Shown here: positions 5,315-7,417 of the stretch, one piece after another
Layout of the letters: each line of letters opens with the position of its first letter
Position numbering within the stretch: the stretch's first letter is position 1
NCBI GenBank assembly: GCA_903883985.1
Contig: CAISDD010000320.1
Span: forward strand, 1 to 7,417
Length of the DNA stretch: 7,417 nucleotides
From: an uncultured Pseudomonadota bacterium
Lineage (GTDB): Bacteria; Pseudomonadota; Gammaproteobacteria; Burkholderiales; Thiobacillaceae
Direction of reading: 5' to 3'
The notes under the pieces: generated by a model
What the model was told of the DNA's origin: nothing
The model's input: the letters and a program-made list of their open reading frames with translations, nothing else
The model's database searches: none
Position numbers and translations under genes: made by a program

Positions 5315-6085
5315 ATGAAAATTGCTACCTGGAACGTCAACTCCCTGAAAGTTCGTCTGCCGCACTTGCTGGACTGGCTTGCCGCGACACGGATTGATGT
5401 GGTCTGCCTGCAGGAAACCAAGCAGGATGACACCAAGTTTCCCAGGGAGGAGATCGAAGCCGCCGGCTACCGGGTTGCCTTCTCCGGGCAGAAGACCTAC
5501 AACGGCGTCGCCATCGTCAGTCGCACGCCACTGTCCGATGTTCAGGCCGGCATTCCCGGCTTCGAGGATGAACAGCGGCGGGTGCTGGCGGCCACGGTGG
5601 GGGGCATGCGCGTGGTCTGCGTCTATATTCCCAACGGCCAGAGCCTGGATTCCGACAAATACCGCTACAAGTTGCGCTGGCTCAAGGCCCTGAACGCCTG
5701 GCTGCGGGAAGAGCTTATGCGCTACCCGGCCCTGGTCCTGCTGGGCGACTACAACATCGCGCCGGAGGACCGCGACGTGTACGACCCAGCTGCCTGGGTG
5801 GGCAGTGTCCTGGTGTCCGAAGCGGAGCGCGAGCAATTTCGGGCGCTCCTGGACATGGGACTGAGAGACTCCTTCCGCCTGTTCGAGCAACCGGAAAAAA
5901 GTTTCACCTGGTGGGATTACCGCGCAGCCGGTTTTCGTCGCGACCTGGGACTACGCATCGACCACATCCTGCTGTCGCCGCAACTGGCAAATCGTTGCGT
6001 GGCGGTGGACATCGACCGCGGCCCGCGCAAGCTGGAACGCCCATCGGACCACACCCCCGTGGTGGCGACCCTCACGGCGCCGTGA
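5315..6085 (+). CDS. xth: exodeoxyribonuclease III (AP endonuclease family)
   Basis: DNA repair enzyme of the exonuclease III/EEP family: it cleaves the backbone 5' to abasic sites and removes 3' blocks and nucleotides from duplex DNA in base-excision repair. From the chosen ATG the protein has 256 residues, close to E. coli XthA (268). Numbering from that start: MKIATWNVNSLKVR (Asn7), CLQETKQ (metal-binding Glu34), YNGVAIVSR (63-71), VYIPNGQ (Tyr105), GDYNIAPEDRDVYDP (Asp145, Asn147), SFTWWDYRAAGFRRDLGLRIDH (196-217, Asp216) and PSDHTPV (Asp245, His246). All catalytic residues are present. An ATG nine bases upstream (5306) is in frame, but family members usually begin at MKI; neither start has a good ribosome binding site. 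It converges with the cyclo-ligase gene and is unrelated to the sulfide genes. Confidence 0.93.
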   Translation: MKIATWNVNSLKVRLPHLLDWLAATRIDVVCLQETKQDDTKFPREEIEAAGYRVAFSGQKTYNGVAIVSRTPLSDVQAGIPGFEDEQRRVLAATVGGMRVVCVYIPNGQSLDSDKYRYKLRWLKALNAWLREELMRYPALVLLGDYNIAPEDRDVYDPAAWVGSVLVSEAEREQFRALLDMGLRDSFRLFEQPEKSFTWWDYRAAGFRRDLGLRIDHILLSPQLANRCVAVDIDRGPRKLERPSDHTPVVATLTAP

Positions 6086-6101
6086 CCGATGCCGGCCGAC
6101 C

Positions 6102-6134
6102 CCGTTCAAGCAAGCCGCGGCAGGCCAGGAACGG
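6102..6134. terminator. possible bidirectional terminator between convergent genes
   Basis: ccgttc (6102-6107) pairs with gaacgg (6129-6134), with a GC-rich interior (gcc/ggc pairs around 6114-6125). The structure fills most of the 49-base gap between the stop of the exonuclease gene and the stop of the cyclo-ligase gene. No T-run is present on either side, so termination here may be weak or Rho-assisted. Confidence 0.35.
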
Positions 6135-6737
6135 CTACTTCGCCTTGCTCGCTCGGAATACGCGGTAGCCTAGTTCTGTCAGGACCGCATCCAGCGGGAC
6201 GTCCCAGGGGTCGGACGGCAGGCGTGGCAGTTCCTGCATGGCATAGGCCACGCCGACCACCCAGGGTCGTCTCCAGCGGTGAACGCGCTTCAGGTAAGCC
6301 AGGCTGGCGTCGTAGTAGCCGCCGCCCATCCCCAAGCGACAGCCGAACGCATCGAAGCCCAGCACAGGCATGAACAGCACGTCCAGGGCTCGCGCGCGCA
6401 GGTGTGGTGCCAGGGGATGTCGGTATTCCGGGATTCCGTAACGGTTCAGCACCCAGGCAGGACGCTCGCCCACCAGCGAGAACCACATGCGCTTGCGGTC
6501 CTGGCCTGGCACGATGGGCAGGAAACAGTACGCCCGCATGGCACGGGCCCGTTTCAGCAGGGGCAGGACGTCGATCTCGCCGTTTGCCGGGATATAGAGG
6601 CCGATACGACGTCCCTTTGCCAGGAGGTGCCCACGCAGAGCCAGTCCGACCAGTTTGTCGCCTGCGGCTTGCCGCTGCGCAGGTTTGACCTGCTTGCGGC
6701 GTGCTCGCAACTCCCGCCTCAGCGCGGCCTTGTCCAA
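6135..6737 (-). CDS. ygfA: 5-formyltetrahydrofolate cyclo-ligase
   Basis: Also called fau or MTHFS. It converts 5-formyltetrahydrofolate to 5,10-methenyltetrahydrofolate with ATP hydrolysis in the cytoplasm, returning this stable folate to one-carbon metabolism. The protein has 200 residues, normal for the family (about 180-200). Seen in order: the N-terminal basic helix KAALRRELRARRKQ (3-16), GLYIPANGEID (46-56) at the substrate site, FLPIV (72-76), NRYGIPEY (98-105), DVLFMPVLGFDAFGCRLGMGGGYYD (119-143, including the signature GxRLGxGGGYYD), VGVAYAMQ (161-168) and PLDAVLTE (181-188). The start is a TTG at 6737: no in-frame ATG exists upstream before the 6S RNA or near the N-terminus, and the family's N-terminal helix begins right there. 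No clear ribosome binding site is present. It lies about 25 bases after the 6S RNA, the same order as E. coli ssrS-ygfA, and is probably expressed from the same transcript. Confidence 0.93.
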   Translation of the reverse strand: MDKAALRRELRARRKQVKPAQRQAAGDKLVGLALRGHLLAKGRRIGLYIPANGEIDVLPLLKRARAMRAYCFLPIVPGQDRKRMWFSLVGERPAWVLNRYGIPEYRHPLAPHLRARALDVLFMPVLGFDAFGCRLGMGGGYYDASLAYLKRVHRWRRPWVVGVAYAMQELPRLPSDPWDVPLDAVLTELGYRVFRASKAK

Positions 6738-6762
6738 GGGGTCAGGGAATATGGTGTGTAGG

Positions 6763-6945
6763 GTCTCCCCGCTTGCGCCGTCCAGCTTGCTTTCCTGAAC
6801 CCAGGGGTCCTAGGGTGGCCGCAGCGCATCCGCTTCAGGCACCTGGGCTGGCCAGGTGCACAACGGCGGACAGGATCGCCGCAGCCGTCGCTTACGCTTA
6901 TCGGTTCAAAGAATACGCAAGCTTCGCGAACGCAGCAGGGAGATT
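6763..6945 (-). ncRNA. ssrS: 6S RNA
   Basis: 6S RNA binds the sigma70 RNA polymerase holoenzyme by mimicking an open promoter and damps housekeeping transcription in stationary phase. Evidence is position and structure. It lies between zapA and ygfA on their strand, the conserved ssrS location. A closing stem pairs 6943-6931 (tctccctgctgcg) with 6764-6777 (cgcaagcggggaga) over 13 pairs with one bulged A at 6774. An inner stem pairs agcttgc (6923-6917) with gcaagct (6790-6784). The 5' side of the central bubble contains tgaaccgata (6908-6899), which differs at one base from the E. coli block UGAGCCGAUA. A perfect 8-bp apical hairpin (6859-6852 with 6846-6839) caps the molecule, and gggttcagg (6802-6794) resembles the GGGUUCAAGG segment of E. 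coli. The length, about 183 nt, matches the usual 180-190. Exact ends are estimates. Confidence 0.88.
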
Positions 6946-6972
6946 GAGGTGCGGCCCGATGCAATGGTCCGC

Positions 6973-7284
6973 TCAGAAGAGATTATCTTGCGGCGCCAGC
7001 GCCTGATCAAGTAGTTCCGCCATGCGTTCGATACGCGCGCAGTGCAGGGGTTCCTCGGGATCGATCGGCTTCGCCGCGAGGTAATCATGGGTGATGTTGA
7101 GCGCGGCCATGATGGCGATGCGTTCGAGTCCGATCACCTTGCCCTGGTCGCGGATCTCGCGCATCTTGTGGTCGAGGTAGTTGACCGCATGCAGCAGACT
7201 TTCCCGTTCATCTTCCGGACAGGCGACACGGAATTCCCGTCCCATGATGGCGACGTCGAGACTGACATTAGGCAGGGCAGCCAT
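6973..7284 (-). CDS. zapA: cell division protein ZapA
   Basis: ZapA binds FtsZ and bundles its protofilaments at the Z-ring. The 103-residue protein is the usual length. The N-terminal part (VSLDVAIMGREFRVACPEDERESLLHAVNYLDHKM, about 7-41) is the FtsZ-binding head with the family's I-x-G-x-x-Y/F-x-V-x-C-P pattern. The following helix (VIGLERIAIMAALNITHDYLAAK, about 50-72) and the C-terminal stretch are the coiled-coil dimerisation part. The ATG at 7284 lies one base after the stop of the preceding ZapB-like gene, so translation is probably coupled. The 6S RNA gene begins about 28 bases after the zapA stop, and its promoter candidate overlaps the last codons of zapA. Confidence 0.93.
   Translation of the reverse strand: MAALPNVSLDVAIMGREFRVACPEDERESLLHAVNYLDHKMREIRDQGKVIGLERIAIMAALNITHDYLAAKPIDPEEPLHCARIERMAELLDQALAPQDNLF
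6982..7010 (-). promoter_or_regulatory. sigma70-type promoter candidate for 6S RNA
   Basis: On the - strand, TTGATC (7010-7005) and GATAAT (6987-6982) are separated by exactly 17 bases; each box differs from the consensus (TTGACA, TATAAT) at few positions. It lies inside the end of zapA. Transcription would begin near 6975, about 30 bases before the expected 5' end of mature 6S RNA, implying a longer precursor trimmed at the 5' end, as known for a distal promoter in E. coli. Confidence 0.5.
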
Positions 7285-7285
7285 C

Positions 7286-7417
7286 CTAATCCGGGAGCTT
7301 GTTGATCAGCGCTTCCAGGCGGCTGCGGGCTTCGCCCTGGCGCTCGGTTAGCTGCTTGTTGGAATTTTCCAGAACGACCACCTGTTGGCGTAGTTGAATG
7401 TTCTCGGCACGCGTGTC
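7286..7417 (-). CDS. ZapB/TIGR02449-like coiled-coil protein (partial, C-terminus)
   Basis: The frame is open from the window edge to a TAG at 7288-7286 and encodes 43 residues with a heptad-like pattern (NIQLRQQVVVLENSN, then RSRLEALINKLPD at the end). Short coiled-coil proteins of this kind, grouped as TIGR02449 or ZapB-like, are commonly encoded directly upstream of zapA in gammaproteobacteria and are presumed to act in division. Only the C-terminus is in the window; the start lies beyond it. One base separates its stop from the zapA start. Confidence 0.75.
   Translation of the reverse strand, partial: DTRAENIQLRQQVVVLENSNKQLTERQGEARSRLEALINKLPD

Noticed and set aside
5285..5890. 201-residue open frame on the - strand opposite exonuclease III
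   Set aside because: The + strand frame carries all exonuclease III catalytic motifs; the reverse frame has none.
6279..6761. 160-residue open frame on the + strand opposite the cyclo-ligase
   Set aside because: Shadow of ygfA/fau, whose family signature is unambiguous on the - strand.

Overview
The window looks like part of the chromosome of a GC-rich, sulfur-oxidising proteobacterium, most likely a gammaproteobacterium. Three things point there: a flavocytochrome c sulfide dehydrogenase pair (fccA-fccB), Pseudomonas-type REP palindromes, and the conserved block zapB-like / zapA / 6S RNA / 5-formyltetrahydrofolate cyclo-ligase (ygfA/fau). The taxon is an inference from gene content, not a match to a known genome.

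Layout. Positions 1-125 may hold the 3' end of an unrecognised gene. Positions 126-733 hold no convincing gene but contain a long stem-loop (252-282), a pair of oppositely oriented REP-like palindromes (318-390) and a small inverted repeat (410-430). Next on the + strand come fccA (diheme cytochrome c, 734-1312) and fccB (Tat-exported flavoprotein, 1325-2647), 12 bases apart. Two consecutive strong hairpins (2658-2687 and 2694-2735) separate fccB from a PAS-LuxR regulator (2747-3421). Then follow a secreted formylglycine-generating-enzyme-fold protein that lacks the catalytic cysteines (3557-4318) and, 25 bases later, a predicted outer-membrane beta-barrel protein (4344-5084). Exonuclease III (5315-6085) closes the + strand set.

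The right end is on the - strand and reads from 7417 down: the C-terminus of a short ZapB/TIGR02449-like coiled-coil protein, zapA (cell division), a 6S RNA gene (about 6763-6945) and ygfA/fau with a TTG start (6135-6737). A good sigma70-type promoter candidate for the 6S RNA lies inside the end of zapA. ygfA and the exonuclease gene converge on a hairpin in the 49-base gap.

How the genes may work together. FccAB oxidises sulfide in the periplasm and passes electrons to c-type cytochromes. The PAS-LuxR protein, with a cysteine-bearing PAS domain, is a plausible regulator of the neighbouring envelope genes. The secreted FGE-fold protein and the barrel protein may form a two-gene envelope unit. 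A functional link of these three genes to sulfide oxidation rests only on proximity. The - strand block is ordinary housekeeping; the 6S RNA is its most easily missed element.
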